DNA of 64,000 nt from Melieria omissa (GCA_963971225.1 OZ020268.1:11357032-11421031), one strand, 5' to 3'. Numbered from the stretch's first letter, positions 33,395 through 45,815 are shown. Program-made: numbers and translations. Notes: generated by a model not told the origin, from the letters alone.

Positions 33395-34923
33395 CAGTGT
33401 GTGGTATGAGTGCTTAGTAAGTGAAAGCAAATGGGAAAAATAGAACTGAAGATGTATTTTTAAATCAATTTGGAAGGGTTTACAAAAGGATCAAATAAAG
33501 AATGCTTGCTGGTTTTTCTCTGAATACAAATAAATTTAAAAACAAAACTCAGTACAGAGATGAAAAGGAAGATGAGCAAAAGAATAATGTTTTTGTCAGA
33601 TATGATTGGAATTTATAAAATAAAACTGTATAAAATTACTTTTAAACATTTAATTGTGGCAAATCGAAAACTTCTTAAATTTTTTAAGTCCATCAAAATC
33701 TGCAAAACTATGATTTGTTATTTGGTATGTTTCTGGTGCCAACACAAAATCGATCACAAAATTCTTGGTATGAGCATAAAAACAGTTGCCTTGAGTCTGC
33801 AACTGTTCACAAGTTGTTTGACCTTTCGGAATTTTGCGGCATACAACAATGTCCAGCCACGTATGTCTATACACATGTCCATATGTTCATGCATATGTCT
33901 TCGTCCTTAGGTGCCAAGTGAGTTGGCTTGGGGAATGTTTGTTTTGACACTTTTTACCGGTTTATATATCATATTTGAATGGCCCTGTTGACTGTTACCC
34001 TTCTCAATCAGCGCAACGGTATACCTACACAAAGCTATTTACCACTACACATATGTGTGTGTGTATTTGTTCATGTTCACTCAGCCACTGGACACCCATG
34101 CTGCAGCATAAATTTGCAATCATCAAAGGGCAAACAAATATTTGCACACTTTTTTCTTTCATATTAAAAAGTTTTAGGCAACACTAACAACAAATAGGCG
34201 CCCACAATTTGAAAACACACACACACATACATATGTGCGAATGTGTGCTGTGTGAAAAATTCGAAATAAAAAATCAATCCCACACAATAGACGCGTCACT
34301 CACTTTAACTGACATTGCAACTTGTGCTTGAGTGAGTTTTTGGTTATGAAAAAATTGTTCATAGATGAGTAAATATTGCGTAGTAACTCAGTGGGGCACA
34401 GGCAGACTAGAAGCGGCGCTGAGTGCCATAGGCAGTTGTAAGAAAATATGATTTACTATTGGAAATTATTCAACAAGTGAAGCGTTTGATGAATGGTTTC
34501 CATAAAGCATGTTTTTGACTTTTGACAAAAATTGAACAATAAATTTTATGATGCAACTAAAATATGTAGATGAAAAAGTTCCCAAACGAATTTTTTGGTG
34601 TGGAAAAGTGGAACTGTTTTGTTTGGATGTCGAAAGCGGAAGTGAAAGCGAAGTAAAGAAGAAGTTCCTTCTTCGAAGGGACTAAATAAGGAGTTTGATT
34701 TTTAATTGACATACTTTTTTAGAGTCAGAGGTGGAAAAAATTCAAAGAAAGTGGTAGACTCAGACTCATCTCGATCTTCCTGCCGTATTCACGTAGTGCT
34801 GAACCACATAATGGGCCACTTTTCATGGTGAGTCACTAAGAGACAAAATCGTGTGTAGGAATTTTTTAGCTCCTACGATATGTAATTCTCGCTTTTGGGC
34901 TTTGCAATTTATTAGATTACAAA
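33395..34923. other. Spacer without recognised gene
   Basis: Unique sequence. CA/GT-type short runs occur near 34045-34240. Frames up to 116 codons (33560-33910) have no known domain. TGTAGGAATTTTTTAGCTCCTAC near 34854 can form a short hairpin. Confidence 0.35.
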
Positions 34924-35265
34924 GTGCGACAACACAAGAAAAAAATCGATATACTCTAAAACTAGACGCCAAATGTAGTTAAACTGCGTTTTTAGTTTTT
35001 CTCTCTGACATCAGAATTTTCTTTTAAAGACTTTAAAATTTCAAGGACATGTTTATTTCAACAATTTTTTTTAAATTGAGCACATTCTAGATTGTTATTC
35101 TATGGGTATCAAATGAAAGAGAAAAATCCTTAGAATCTAAAAAAATTTTATGTTTTGGTGCAACATAACGAGGAGGTGTTTAAATTGTCCTTTCAAAACT
35201 ATATCCTTGAATATCTTTGCAAATTTCCAAAAGTTTTTTTGGAAAAAAATATATCTTAAGGACTT
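34924..35265 (+). mobile_element. Single decayed arm of the long-TIR foldback element
   Basis: Aligns in order with the left arm of 56033-57162: GTGCGACAA, AAAACTAGA(C/G)(G/A)CCAAA, TAGTTA(A/T)ACTGCGT, GACTTTAAAATTT, ATCAAATGAAAGAG against TTTCAAATGAAAGAG, AACGAGG, TCCTTTCAAAA and ATCCTTGAA. No opposite arm was found nearby, so this is a half-element. Confidence 0.7.
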
Positions 35266-35494
35266 ATATGTACACTACTACATCCTTGAAATTTGTCCTT
35301 CTAACTTTATTAATTTAGGATATAAAAAATTTAATACTTCTACATGAAACTAACCTTAAAATGGCTGAAGGCAACACAGGATTTGCTACGCCGCAAATTT
35401 TAAACATTTTTCATTCTAGGGAACTTTTCTCACCGAAAACCAACCAAAGCAACCAAACAAATGTATGGGGTTTGTTTCCTTATGACTTTTGTCT

Positions 35495-36175
35495 AGCTGT
35501 ATGGACGAGAAAGAGGTCCTTCTATGTACTTTTTCTGCATTCTCTCGAAGAAGGAAGCCTTACTCAAGTAACTTCTGCTAGGACAATCCAATTAGACAAT
35601 TAGAGAATCCAATCCCAAACCATTCGTAGGCCACTTTGTCTTCGTTAACCTTCGCCTTACAAAAGACTTTTGTTTACGTCGTTTAACAATTTTACCAGTC
35701 GTTTACCAAGTACTTCTGCCACGATTTTGAATGAAACTCTAAACAAAAAATTTTTTTCCGTACTTCAGCATGTGTTCAACAAACCCTCTGGAATGAAATC
35801 TTTCAAGTGTTTCCATAGTCATAAAACAAATCGTTAAAGTTAGGCCTTCAGGCAGCTGGGGTCACCCGGGTGGGTATTGGTAAGGCGAAGGTTGAGCTGT
35901 ATGGACGTGAAAGAGGTCCTTCTATGCACTTGTTCTGCATTATCACGAAGAAGGAAGCCTCACTCAAGTAACTTCTACTTGGACAATCTAGAGAATCCAA
36001 TTCAAGACCATTCGTAGTCCACTTTGTCTTCTTTAAGCTGTATGGCATGAAAGAGGTCCTTCTATGCACTTGTTGTGCATTATCTCGGAAGCCTCACTCG
36101 GGTAACTTCTGCTTGAACACTTTACGGAATCCAATATCCAATAAGACTATTCATACTCTACTTTTCCTTCGTTAA
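35495..36175. repeat. Three spaced copies of a ~140-bp unit
   Basis: AGCTGTATGG(ACG)…GAAAGAGGTCCTTCTATG starts units at 35495, 35895 and 36036. Each continues through TTCTGCATT or TTGTGCATT, GGAAGCCT(C/T)ACTC, GTAACTTCT and GAATCCAAT. The first two are separated by about 250 bp of other sequence; the last two are adjacent. Confidence 0.85.
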
Positions 36176-36195
36176 TAGTTCAAACTAGTTGCACG

Positions 36196-36935
36196 AGTGA
36201 ACGCATTTAATTTCTGACTGGTTGTTGTATCACAATGGGTATTTATGGCCTAAGGGGTTTGCGCCTTGGGGTAGCAATTTACATAAAATGGTTCATGGCT
36301 CATTATATACATCAACAGTGTACATACTGGACGATTATTTAGATATGTTGTTGATTAGAAAACGAACCGACAGAAGAAAACACAGAGGTAACAAAAACCG
36401 ACCAAACATGACTGAATCGATACTTTTGTTGATTCTGATAAGTAATATTACAACTTTCCCTCAATCGTTTAGTTATCAGCGCTTACAAATTCCATAGCAA
36501 AGCGAATACAAAGCGCTCAAACTGATTCTATGAGTGAGCGGATTTAATTTCTAACTGATTGTTGTATCACAATGAGCCTTTATGGCCTAAGTGGTTTGCG
36601 CCTCGGGGCAGCTATTTAGGTAACGTGACTCATTACTCATTATATACTTCGACAGTGTATATACTGTACTAAATATGTGTGCTTTTGTTTAGATATGTTG
36701 TTGATTAGAAAACAAACTGACAGAAGAAAGCACATACATCCAAAAAAAACATCAAACATGACTGAATTGATACTTTTGTTGATTCTAATAACTAACATTA
36801 CAACTTTTCCATAGCAAAGCGAATACAAAGAGCCCAAACTGGTTCTATGAGTGAGCGGATTTAATTTCTGACTGATTGTGGCATCACAATGGGCCTTAAT
36901 AGTCTAAGTGGGTTCCGCCCCTTACCCATCTTTAT
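36196..36935. repeat. Tandem repeat, 317-337-bp unit, 2.3 copies
   Basis: Units start AGTGA(A/G)CG(C/G)ATTTAATTTCT at 36196, 36533 and 36850. They share TTGTTGTATCACAATG, TTTATGGCCTAAG, GATATGTTGTTGATTAGAAAAC and CCATAGCAAAGCGAATAC. The third unit is cut after about 85 bp. It follows directly after the 35495-36175 array. Confidence 0.9.
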
Positions 36936-37546
36936 CACCCCTGACTAAATTGATATTTTTCCTAATACTATTTACGAATACTGATTATGAATTCCTTTGA
37001 CTGACTTTGGGGCTTAGAATCTCCATAGCAAGGCAAATAAACTCAATCACTTCATTGCCATTACTGTTGTACTTATTTACACACTTAAATACACACTTTA
37101 CATCTATGTATGTTTGTATGTATGCATAGCTAGAAAACGATTTCAACAATATGTTTTCAATTGCAAGAAGCAAAATACAACTAAACCAGTGCCACAAGAT
37201 TAACATCGCAACGTCCAGCACAGCTTGTCAGTTCGTACGTGCGTCAAGGACATGCAACGCCAGCACGCGCATCATTTCGTATGCAAAGCACGTTTAGCGG
37301 CTCATCACGCCAACCGCCCAACCAAACCTCAATTGGGGGCCTGTTTTGTGGGCCTAAATCAATGCCAACTAAATAGCAAAAAATAGATTTAAATTGCTTT
37401 GATTTGAACTAATGAGCGGATGGCGACTCACTTCAATCTAATGCTGACCACAAGCAAAAACAACAGCTCAACTCAACTCAAATATGTATATACTACATAA
37501 ATGAACACAAACAAATACCAGAATAAGTAAATAAGCATGCAACGAT
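36936..37546. other. Spacer upstream of a SINE target
   Basis: Unique sequence; 37220-37340 is GC-richer (ACGTGCGTCAAGGAC, GCCAACCGCCC) and may be regulatory. No gene supported. Confidence 0.35.
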
Positions 37547-37884
37547 TTTTTAATTTTTTTTTAATAATTGATTGGCACGACAGCCCGCTTACGCGAGACT
37601 AAGGCCTAGCTTCCCGCAACCACCCGTGTTGTGCGTGTGAATTTTGTACGCGGGTGGAAGGGACCTACAGTTTTATGCCGGTTCCGAACGGCAGGTTGGG
37701 AGCTTTTTCATAGGCAATTTTTACTCTCAGAGGTTTGCCATTTCCAGCTGAGAGGACAGCCACCGAAAGAGAAAACGAGTTTCCCGTTATTTTTTAGGTG
37801 TTACTACATGCAGTATTCGATCTTGCGTCGCTCTACATGCGACTCGTTGGACCGCGCACTAACCAACTGAGCCACGGCGGCTGC
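37547..37884 (-). mobile_element. tRNA-derived SINE, full length (~338 bp)
   Basis: Minus strand: the head CCGCCGTGGCTCAGTTGG carries a good polymerase III A box (TGGCTCAGTTGG). A B-box-like GATCGAATACT follows about 50 bp later, then an unrelated body and an A-rich 3' tail (plus-strand TTTTTTAATTTTTTTTT, 37543-37562). CAACGAT at 37540-37546 and 37885-37891 flanks it as a probable target duplication. The plus-strand frame of 79 codons inside it is not a gene. Confidence 0.82.
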
Positions 37885-38577
37885 CAACGATATGCAACGC
37901 ATGCAACGATAGGCAGAGATTTATTGATTTTCTAGGCGTTTTTTGTTTCAACATTTTGTACACTAAAGAGTGAAATTCACTTACGCGGTTCGACGCCTGA
38001 TTGCGCCGCAGGACACGCTGCGTGATTGCTGTGTGGACTGTTTGTGCGTAGTATGAGACATGTAGAAACCAAAAAATGTGGCAATTTTGTGTGGCTTTGA
38101 AGTAGTGGCTTTGTTTAGCGGCTCAGCTTTATTTTGAATTGTATTTTGTGCAATTTGCATTTATTTTGTCATAGCTCGAGGTCGACGTTTGCAGTTGGTT
38201 GCCGCTGAAAGCGAAAGGGCGCAGCCAAAGAGATTTGAATAGCACTTCACGACGCTTCTCTACAATGGTAAACTATTGCATATCTTTTTGGTATATAAAT
38301 AGCAACAAACATTATGTTGCCTTGGGCTTTGACATGGTGACAGTTTGTTTGCGACGGATGCTTGCAGGCAAATCAAATTCTTATCAACGCATTGACTACA
38401 TCGACACGTGCCGAAACAAATCATCACAAATCATCTTTGGGCATAAGACGGTGGAGACATGGCTATGCGTCCTCAAGGCGGTCGCATATGGATTTGACAG
38501 ACACTGATTGATGGTGTTTCCTTTGATAGTGAGGCAATATTTCAATGCCAAAACTGTTGTAGATATTTGGGTTGTCT

Positions 38578-38650
38578 GCAGCCGTGGCCGAGTGGATGGC
38601 GTCAAATAATAGAAGAGGCTATTCGAATGAAGAGATTTTGTGCTGAGGGC
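38578..38650 (+). other. tRNA-Ser/Leu-like fragment
   Basis: GCAGCCGTGGCCGAGTGGAT closely resembles the first 20 bases of a type II tRNA, with A box TGGCCGAGTGG. A TTCGAAT word follows at 38632 as a weak B box. No consistent anticodon or acceptor stem can be drawn, so it is a pseudogene or SINE head, not a working tRNA. Confidence 0.4.
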
Positions 38651-40279
38651 CAAAAATATGAATAAGAGGTGAGATTAAGCTCAACAATGGCAGCTGATGC
38701 TCAGGTGAAATATGAAGTAAAGGTTTAAGATACTTGAATTTTGTAAGCCAGTCAACTAATGAAGAGATTAGGTGGTAAAGATCTCAGAGTTGTGGTGGTC
38801 ATAAATGCAAAAGACGAAATAGCTAAAACAACAACATTATACAGAACAGTATCCCAGACTAGAAAAGTGTACTGAACTAATGCATAACCCTAAGGAATAA
38901 TAGGGGTTTTCTTTCAGACTTGCCAGCAAAATGTTTCCAGAAGGCTGAAGGTGCAAAATATGGCTTCAAATGGAATCGAGCTCAAGTTGTACGCAGGACC
39001 AGCCTCAAGCCTTCTCAATAGAGAGGTGTTTCTTAAACTTTTTGACAACCCTTTTCACCGTTACAACACCGACACCCACATGGTTTACTACCCTTTTTGG
39101 GGTCCATGTAGGATTTTCCTTCAAAGTGTGCACCATTTTGTTTTTTGCTGCTGAATTTCATTCGCTGCCATTTTGCTCGAGAGTTAAAATCAAAATGAAA
39201 CTAAATGCAATTAGTTTTTGTGAAGTTTAAGCTTTTCGAAAAAGCAAAGATCCGGACTGTTGAGATCCGCTCCGAAAAAATGAAAAAAATCAAAGAAGAG
39301 GGATCAGTGGGCACTCCTTACATTTCGAACTTTGAATAAGTATGAATTAGTGCCTAAAAGTATGCAGCTCTAATCACTAAAACACGCATTGCATGTATTC
39401 TGCTTCAAGTAACACCAACACTTACAACATTGAATTTTCGTTGCATACATTTAGGATTTAGGATGTCTTGATTAACATTTAGGATGCTATGATAACTGTA
39501 AGTGATTTATTAGGGCTTAGCAACTATTTTTCTGGGCCAGCAGCTTCCGTCTCATAAATAAACTGAACGTGTTCACTAAACCATAAAAATGTAGCTACAA
39601 CTAAACGCCTCACTGAAATAGAAATGTACAAATGTATATATATACATACGCTTATGTATGCATATATACATGAATGCTGCCTTGCTTAGCAACGGAAATG
39701 CTGTAAATGATTCGCAAATTAAGTTAATAATGTTAACACAGCAACAAAACGACAGCTCATTCAGCACAAATGTTGGCAGCGTGAGCGCGCGTTGAAATGT
39801 AAGATGTATGCCCTGCGGCTTAATAACCATAAAAACGGTAATTGCTAACGCACACCAACACACAAGAGTATATACACACACATACTTGCACTCACATACT
39901 CGCATTTACAAACTTTTACACACGTTTGGTTTAACAAATTGAGCCATAGGTGAAAACCGAGCAGCTGCATGGTTGCCCTTTAATTTATTTCAATGTAATT
40001 TTGACACATTTTGGAACATATGAAAAACTGTAGAATTGTACAAATTAATGCGCCCAAGCTTTGAATGAATGTGAGAGAAAGTGAGAAAAAGGTTGACTTA
40101 ACCCAATTCATTTCATGCAGCAACGCTTTGCATCAATCGACGGCGCAAAGTTTTTAATTTAAATTACCAGAGTTGCAAAGCAACATTTATACAAATTATT
40201 AACCGCACACGTGTCGTTGATATGTGGGCTGTGTGCCAGAAATTTGTCATTAGCTTTGTGCTATTTTGCCAGCCTACGC

Positions 40280-40293
40280 TGCGTATGAGTAAC
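40280..40293 (+). promoter_or_regulatory. Copy of the dispersed motif GCGTATGAGTRA
   Basis: GCGTATGAGTAAC preceded by CTACGCT; matches the 12-base core but not the ACATT extension. Unique context. Confidence 0.35.
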
Positions 40294-42539
40294 CTTTCGA
40301 CAAACTTTCATTACAGTTTGAGGAATTTCTTTGTTGAAAAGCCAACTCAAATAAGTTTTTCTAGCACTAAATAATACTTTCGCAGTTGTTGCTCCTCACC
40401 CAGTTACGATGCTCCGAAAGCATACTAACCGATTTTTAATGTTGTGCCATGACACATTATTCACTGCTAAAAAATATCATAATACACAAATACTCAACGC
40501 TATGTGGAGCACACAGGCTGCGCATAAAGCACTAATGCCACTTCTCCTCTCGGCGCCGCCCCCTCCCCCTCCAGCTGTTTACCTGCCTTTGTGCCAGCCA
40601 CTGTGTTCAAGCGCACAACAACAACGCAGCGTTCCGAAAATGTCAACGACTTTGTTGGCTCCAATGCGACATAAGAAGAACTGTGTGCGTGTCTGTGTGT
40701 GCGTGAGACTGTGAAAGCAAAGCGTTCATGTCTACACTTTAAAATATGCGCCGCTGAAAAATCAACAAAAACGCAGCGCCGTGGCCAACGACACGAACGA
40801 GTTGAGTTGGCAAGATTCATGGCGGCGATTTATGGCATTTGCGCCAGTTGGCTGACAATTCAACACTTTGCTGTCGGCAGTGTTTTTCACGTTCAAGCAT
40901 TTTATTGACTGTGGCGCAGTGCTGCCATTGTGTATTGATGTTGTTGTTGTTTTTGTTGTTGTGTTTATGTTTATATTTGCATTTGGGTTTAAGTATGAAT
41001 TAGTAAGTGCACTCTGCAGTGAATTTTGCGTTTGTAAATATTGACAACGCACCGCAGCCAAACAATGCAAATTCAACGAAATTGCTTGCATTGCCTGGAG
41101 GAGAGAAGACAGTTCATTGTTATTGTTGTTGGCTGTGGCCAAAAATATAACTTATTGTATAATGTCAATAACACAGCTAAACGCAATGAAATAAATGGCT
41201 TTCGGTGAAAAGAACCGAGAAATTATGAGACAAAATCAAATATTGCTCATACGCCATGAAGTACCAAATAATTGCGAAGTCTTAAATGTTGTCCAAATGC
41301 GCAATAAGTCTTGCTTTGGGACATATCAAATCACTTCATTATGGTCAATGATTTGTTTTTTTGCTATACAGAAAACGACCATCAATCACTGGCAAATTTA
41401 ATAACTAAAGTTTAAAAGTTGTGTCAGGATTTGTGGTTTTTATTTCCAAATGTTTGATACGATTTGCAGACAATTTAATTGTTGCGCCCCGCATCAGTGT
41501 GTGCTGTCAACTCAATGTCACTGTCACTCACAGCTGGCTCGGACTCACCAGAAACAGGACGTGGCATGTGAGATTTATCGTTTTCAGTTGGGGTCATTGT
41601 ACGGTCGACGCCGACGCCAACGCCATCAGAAACGTGACTACGATTTTAACGATGTGTCTGCCATATGATGCTCCGTATTGTCTGTCATGTAGTTATAAAT
41701 GTGCGATACGTGTATTGTGCAACATTCGCACTAATTAAACTCAAGTCCATTGCTCACAAGAAATCCATTCAAAAGTCTCTACTCAGATTTAGTGTAGAGT
41801 TTCAGTTGTGGTTTTTAGTGCATTTTATTTATTTACTTTAAACTGGTTAACAAATTTATTTATGTAATTCATTTTGATTGCGTCATTGTGTCGTTTGTTT
41901 TGTTGTTTTGTTGTTAAATCTGTACGTTTCCATGGAATGTATTTCATTTCTTTCAAAGGCACAAAGGCTTTAAGCTTCTTGCAGGTGTAAAGGAAAAATA
42001 TGTGTTTACTCTCTACCGGCATTGTTCGAATTCTTTAGTTACACAGATAATGATTTGAAGTTTATTGCCCTTTTTAGATGTTTGTGCTGAGTTGTTTACG
42101 ATGTCTACACTTTTGAATTGAAAAGCTTTTTTTACTTGTGGGTGGAAAATATTCGTTTTACGGATACAATTTAACTGTTGCGGCTAGTGGAGGTTTTTTT
42201 ACTCGTTTTAGTTAAACATTGAACTAAATTATTTCGGCCAAAATGTTTTAACATTAAATTATTTCAACCTTTGAATTCGGCAATGAAAATGTGATAAAAT
42301 CACAAATTCAGAAGCGAAAAACAATAGCAATAAAACATTTTATGCTTGAACTTTCAACTCTTTAAATACTTTAATATTGAAACGATAAAGCACTCTGTGC
42401 TGAATGCTTTTCCAGGCATACTTTTAGGCATGCACTTTGAAGTACGGAATTTGCTATAATTCGCTTGGTATAGTCCGATATCGCAAGGATGGTTCGCGAA
42501 GGAGTGGGCTGTGCGAGAATGGTCGAGCGTTTTCCAATT

Positions 42540-42663
42540 GGAAGTTGCAAGAAACTTCGGCGCGATTAGAAAACTGGTATAAAAGCAGCAGTGTGCCGCG
42601 CAAAGCAAAGGGGAAACATGCAATAGTAGTGTAAAGTAGAACAAGTGTAAATGTGTAAATAAA
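42540..42663 (+). promoter_or_regulatory. Compact promoter module: heat-shock-element-like array, TATAAAAG, AATAAA
   Basis: 42540-42559 reads as four alternating 5-bp units (GGAAG TTGCA AGAAA CTTCG), close to the nGAAnnTTCn heat shock element. TATAAAAG lies at 42578-42585 and AATAAA at 42658-42663, only ~75 bp downstream. A promoter so close to a poly(A) signal is the layout of an LTR (U3-R-U5), so a solo LTR is the likelier reading, though no TG…CA ends with a duplication were found. A small inducible noncoding transcript is the alternative. Confidence 0.45.
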
Positions 42664-42720
42664 GTGATTGTTAGTTTTTGACTGCGTTTGCGCTGAATAA
42701 TTGAAGTTGTTTTATTTTCA

Positions 42721-44012
42721 AACACAATCCAAACGAACCTTTGAAAACTTGGAATTTTCGTAACAATATGTATGAAAATTGTAAAGAAGTATTTCTAAAT
42801 AATTCGATTTATCTCGCACGACATTTGTTGTTTTTTTATAATGAAAAACGCGAGATGGCGAAATTATGGCGATGCAAATTCACGAAGAAAACCAACTAAA
42901 GGAAGAGGAAGAGCTACAGATTAATGCAATCGAGGCCCACAAATAAGCAATGTTGCTGTTAAGTTTCAGTGAACAAATAGCCTGCGCTTGAACCAGATTG
43001 AAGTTAAATGGGCGGTGCCATGCCCCTTATTCAATGCCCTCTGCCGAAAGAGAAAATGGTAGCTTTGTACTAAGTTTCATTGCTGAGCGACTTATAGTTC
43101 AGAACAATATTTCGGTCACAAAACATGTGCCACGCCCCTTGTCCAACGCCCATCAAATCTTATCAGTAGAATGACTCATTTATGGGACGACGGGGTAGTA
43201 CTAAATTTCAGTGCTAAATTTCAGTGTTGTATAACTCACAATTTCGAAGATATTCCATTTTTGAATTTTTGCTTTGACTTTGAGGTTGAATATTTTAAAA
43301 TAAATGATGAGCAGGTCTCTAAAAATTACTATTGTCGTAAGCTTTATATAATCTAGGTCTGACAAGACCAACATTTTGTTGATTACTCTCACCTCTGAGC
43401 AGTACCGTTATGATGAAAATTAAGTAAAGAAAGCGAGGGAATAAAAAGTGAGTTCAAAATTTAAAAGTGATTAAAAAAAAAAACAGTTAAATATCACTTT
43501 TGAAATTTTTTGATATGTTATTTTGGCAAATGTGTAGATTATGCTGTACAATTTTTAGCTACGCATATTTGCGCGAATGGAAGTTATTGGCATTTTTCGG
43601 TGAAGACTTGAGTGCAAATTTGCGATATTTTCACAGTGTGGTTGAATGCCAATAGCAATCGGTCAAATAATGCTCTGCTGGTGATGGAAAAATTTGTTGA
43701 AGATAGCTTTGGAAAATCAATTACGATTACCATTATATTCGAAATAGAGGGGTTAATGGAGTTTCGACAGTACACTTTGATTTTTTTTCGTACAGAACCA
43801 AAAGTTGACAACCTTACTACTTCAATTGTATGGGAGGCGCCCTCTGGAGGTGAATTTTTGAACTTTAATTACTTTTGTATTTTTGGCATTCAGAAATGTT
43901 GACGATTGTTGAATAAATCATTCAAATCGGTTAAGTACTTTGCCAGATACGATGTTTCTTCGCTTACTTTACTACATTTACAAGTGTGGAACCAGTTCCA
44001 TTGAAAATTACT
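42721..44012. other. Spacer with a possible old repeat at 42960-43170
   Basis: 42960-43170 contains GGGCGGTGCCATGCCCC and ACGCCCCTTGTCCAACGCCC in an otherwise AT-rich region. This style recurs in old fly transposon relics, but I cannot name the family. No gene supported. Confidence 0.3.
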
Positions 44013-44303
44013 AGTTTTGTATGGCAGCCACCTTAAGAGTTGGATGTAGCGGTTAGCTGTGTATAGAAAAAATCTTCGAAAGGGAAAATAAATTGGGGTC
44101 ACTCTTACATATGGTACGTCTGGGACCAACCTGAGAGCAGCCGGAGCCCACTTATTAAAAACGATGGTTTTGTATGGGAGCCTCATTAAGGGTTGGAAAT
44201 AGGTGATAGGAATGTTCGAAAAAAAGATTCAAGAGGAAAAATTAGTGGGGTCAGTCTAAGATTTTAACCCTCTAAGAGCAATTTCTGAGCAGCCGTGAGC
44301 ACT
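44013..44303. repeat. Tandem repeat, about 145-bp unit, two copies
   Basis: Both units begin GTTTTGTATGG(C/G)AGCC. They share TTAAG(A/G)GTTGGA, an A-rich TCTTCGAAAG or TTCAAGAGG stretch, GGGGTCA(C/G)TCT, CTGAGAGCAG or CTAAGAGCAA, and GCAGCCG(G/T)(A)GAGC. Confidence 0.72.
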
Positions 44304-44379
44304 TTATCGCGATTTTATTTTCAATCACTTTTGGAAAAAGCGCATTTTATCATTTATCACATTTAGAAAAAATCGTTAA

Positions 44380-44508
44380 CCCTTAAATGCATGGGGCAAT
44401 AATTTCCGAATCAATCCAGAGCAAGCACAAACATGATTTAAATTGATTCAACAGATTTACGAAGGATTTAAGAACTGTACCATATATGGTAAGCAATGCA
44501 TTTAAGGG
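44380..44508. mobile_element. Small TTAA MITE (129 bp), piggyBac-type
   Basis: CCCTTAAATGCAT at the left is exactly inverted at the right (ATGCATTTAAGGG). TTAA flanks both ends (44376-44379 and 44509-44512). Ends beginning CCC and TTAA duplication fit piggyBac. It differs in sequence from the 507-519 bp family at 17202 and 59868. Confidence 0.85.
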
Positions 44509-44512
44509 TTAA

Positions 44513-45728
44513 AGCACTTAAGGCACTAAAGAGTTAAATCTCATCAAGGTTATGCCTTATAGAGGATGGGTCGGTACAGACTAAGCTATGCATTGAGATG
44601 ATTCCATAAGTAAGTTTGAGCACAAAGTTTTAAATTTTCTAAAAAAACAAAAATTAAAGTCGCATTCACAACATGAATGAAGTCAGAGGCGCACACAGTA
44701 TTTCATTTTGGGGGAGGGAGTTTGCATACAACTTTTGACCTAAATACCCATATTTTCTTCCAGCAATTTTTGTTTTTGGATAGGTTTGAGTCCCCGTCAA
44801 GGAATGAAGTATAAATAAAGTAACTAAATTGACTAAAATTGAACTAAAACGACCAAATAATTTATGCACACGAAAATGAATTGTTTCACACTTCACATTG
44901 AATTCAATCGAATTCAATAAAATCGAACCAAATTTTACACAACGCAATTACCAAAATAATTAAATTTATATTGGAAAATCGGCAATCAAACTGCTGACTT
45001 GTTAATGAGCCAAAACAATGCAAAAGGATGTGCAACTGAGTGAAACAGTCATTAAATTGGCTGCATGACTGATGACAGCTAATGCAATTTATTTGTAATT
45101 ATTTCAATGTTTGTGCATAATGCAAAAACATTAAAATCAATTTATGCAGCCACTAAATGAGCAACGAAAAACGCCAAAACTAAATTGTGATATAATTTCC
45201 ATGGCATCGAGTGCACTTGCACTTGGCAACTGTTGGTTGGCTGTTTCGAGTGCTGGCCCCAGCACTTTCAGTTCACAGCGAAATATGTTTGTAAGTTCAA
45301 TAGTGTGACAGTAAGTGTAAGTAAGTAGTAAGTACATTGTTGTTGTTGCTGTTGTTTTTAATGTTGCTGTCGCTACTATTATTGGGGACAGCTGGGTCAA
45401 GTGGCTGAGCAGCTGCTGAGTGAACATCACTTGAAATGCTTAAATGTTGGCGGTGAACACAGCGAGGCGGGAAAATTCAGGTAATTTTTATCTACTTACT
45501 TCCAGGAAAGCAGATAATGACTGAAAAGGAAGAAGAGAAGAGGGACAAGGATGAATGTAGGTAGCGAAAGCGGTAAACAACAATGTTAATAAAGTCATGA
45601 AACACAAGCGAAATGATAAAATGGAAATGTAGGTTACAGGTAGTGTTGGACAGAATCAGCGCAAGAAGTGGTATAGATTCAATTTTTTTAAGAATCGAAA
45701 ATGAGTAGTAAAGTTTTAAGAGAATATA
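44513..45728. other. Spacer; one possible hAT end at 44684
   Basis: CAGAGGCGCACACAG at 44684-44698, followed by GTATTTCATTTTGGGGGAGG, resembles one end of the 51-bp element at 55822-55872; no partner end was found. 45180-45260 is less AT-rich. No gene supported. Confidence 0.35.
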
Positions 45729-45815
45729 GAAGTAGATGGGTATCTCACCAGTCCTAGCTGGGATTCGAACCTAGGGCCTCGGTATAAGAAGCCAGCACTG
45801 TACCATCGAGGTCGG
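45729..45815 (-). mobile_element. tRNA-derived SINE fragment, copy 1
   Basis: The minus strand carries GAGGCCCTAGGTTCGAATCCC, with a perfect polymerase III B box (GGTTCGAATCC), and CTGGCTTCTTATACC resembling an anticodon arm. It aligns with 62978-63075 across GAAGTAGA…CACCAGTCC…GGGCCTC. The A-box part is shortened by deletions. It is not a functional tRNA, since the stems do not close. Confidence 0.72.

Larger units (their letters stand above)
37911..42395. other. Long spacer without recognised gene
   Basis: About 4.5 kb of mostly unique DNA. 37980-38040, 39760-39850 and 40530-40830 are less AT-rich. GTTGTTGTTGTTTTTGTTGTTG occurs near 40940. The longest frames (plus and minus 101-126 codons around 40409-41142) overlap on both strands and show no domain, with repeated Asn or Pro runs, so I do not call them genes. 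Confidence 0.35.

Noticed and set aside
38578..38650. Functional tRNA-Ser gene
   Set aside because: Only the 5' quarter matches; no anticodon arm, variable arm or acceptor stem can be formed.
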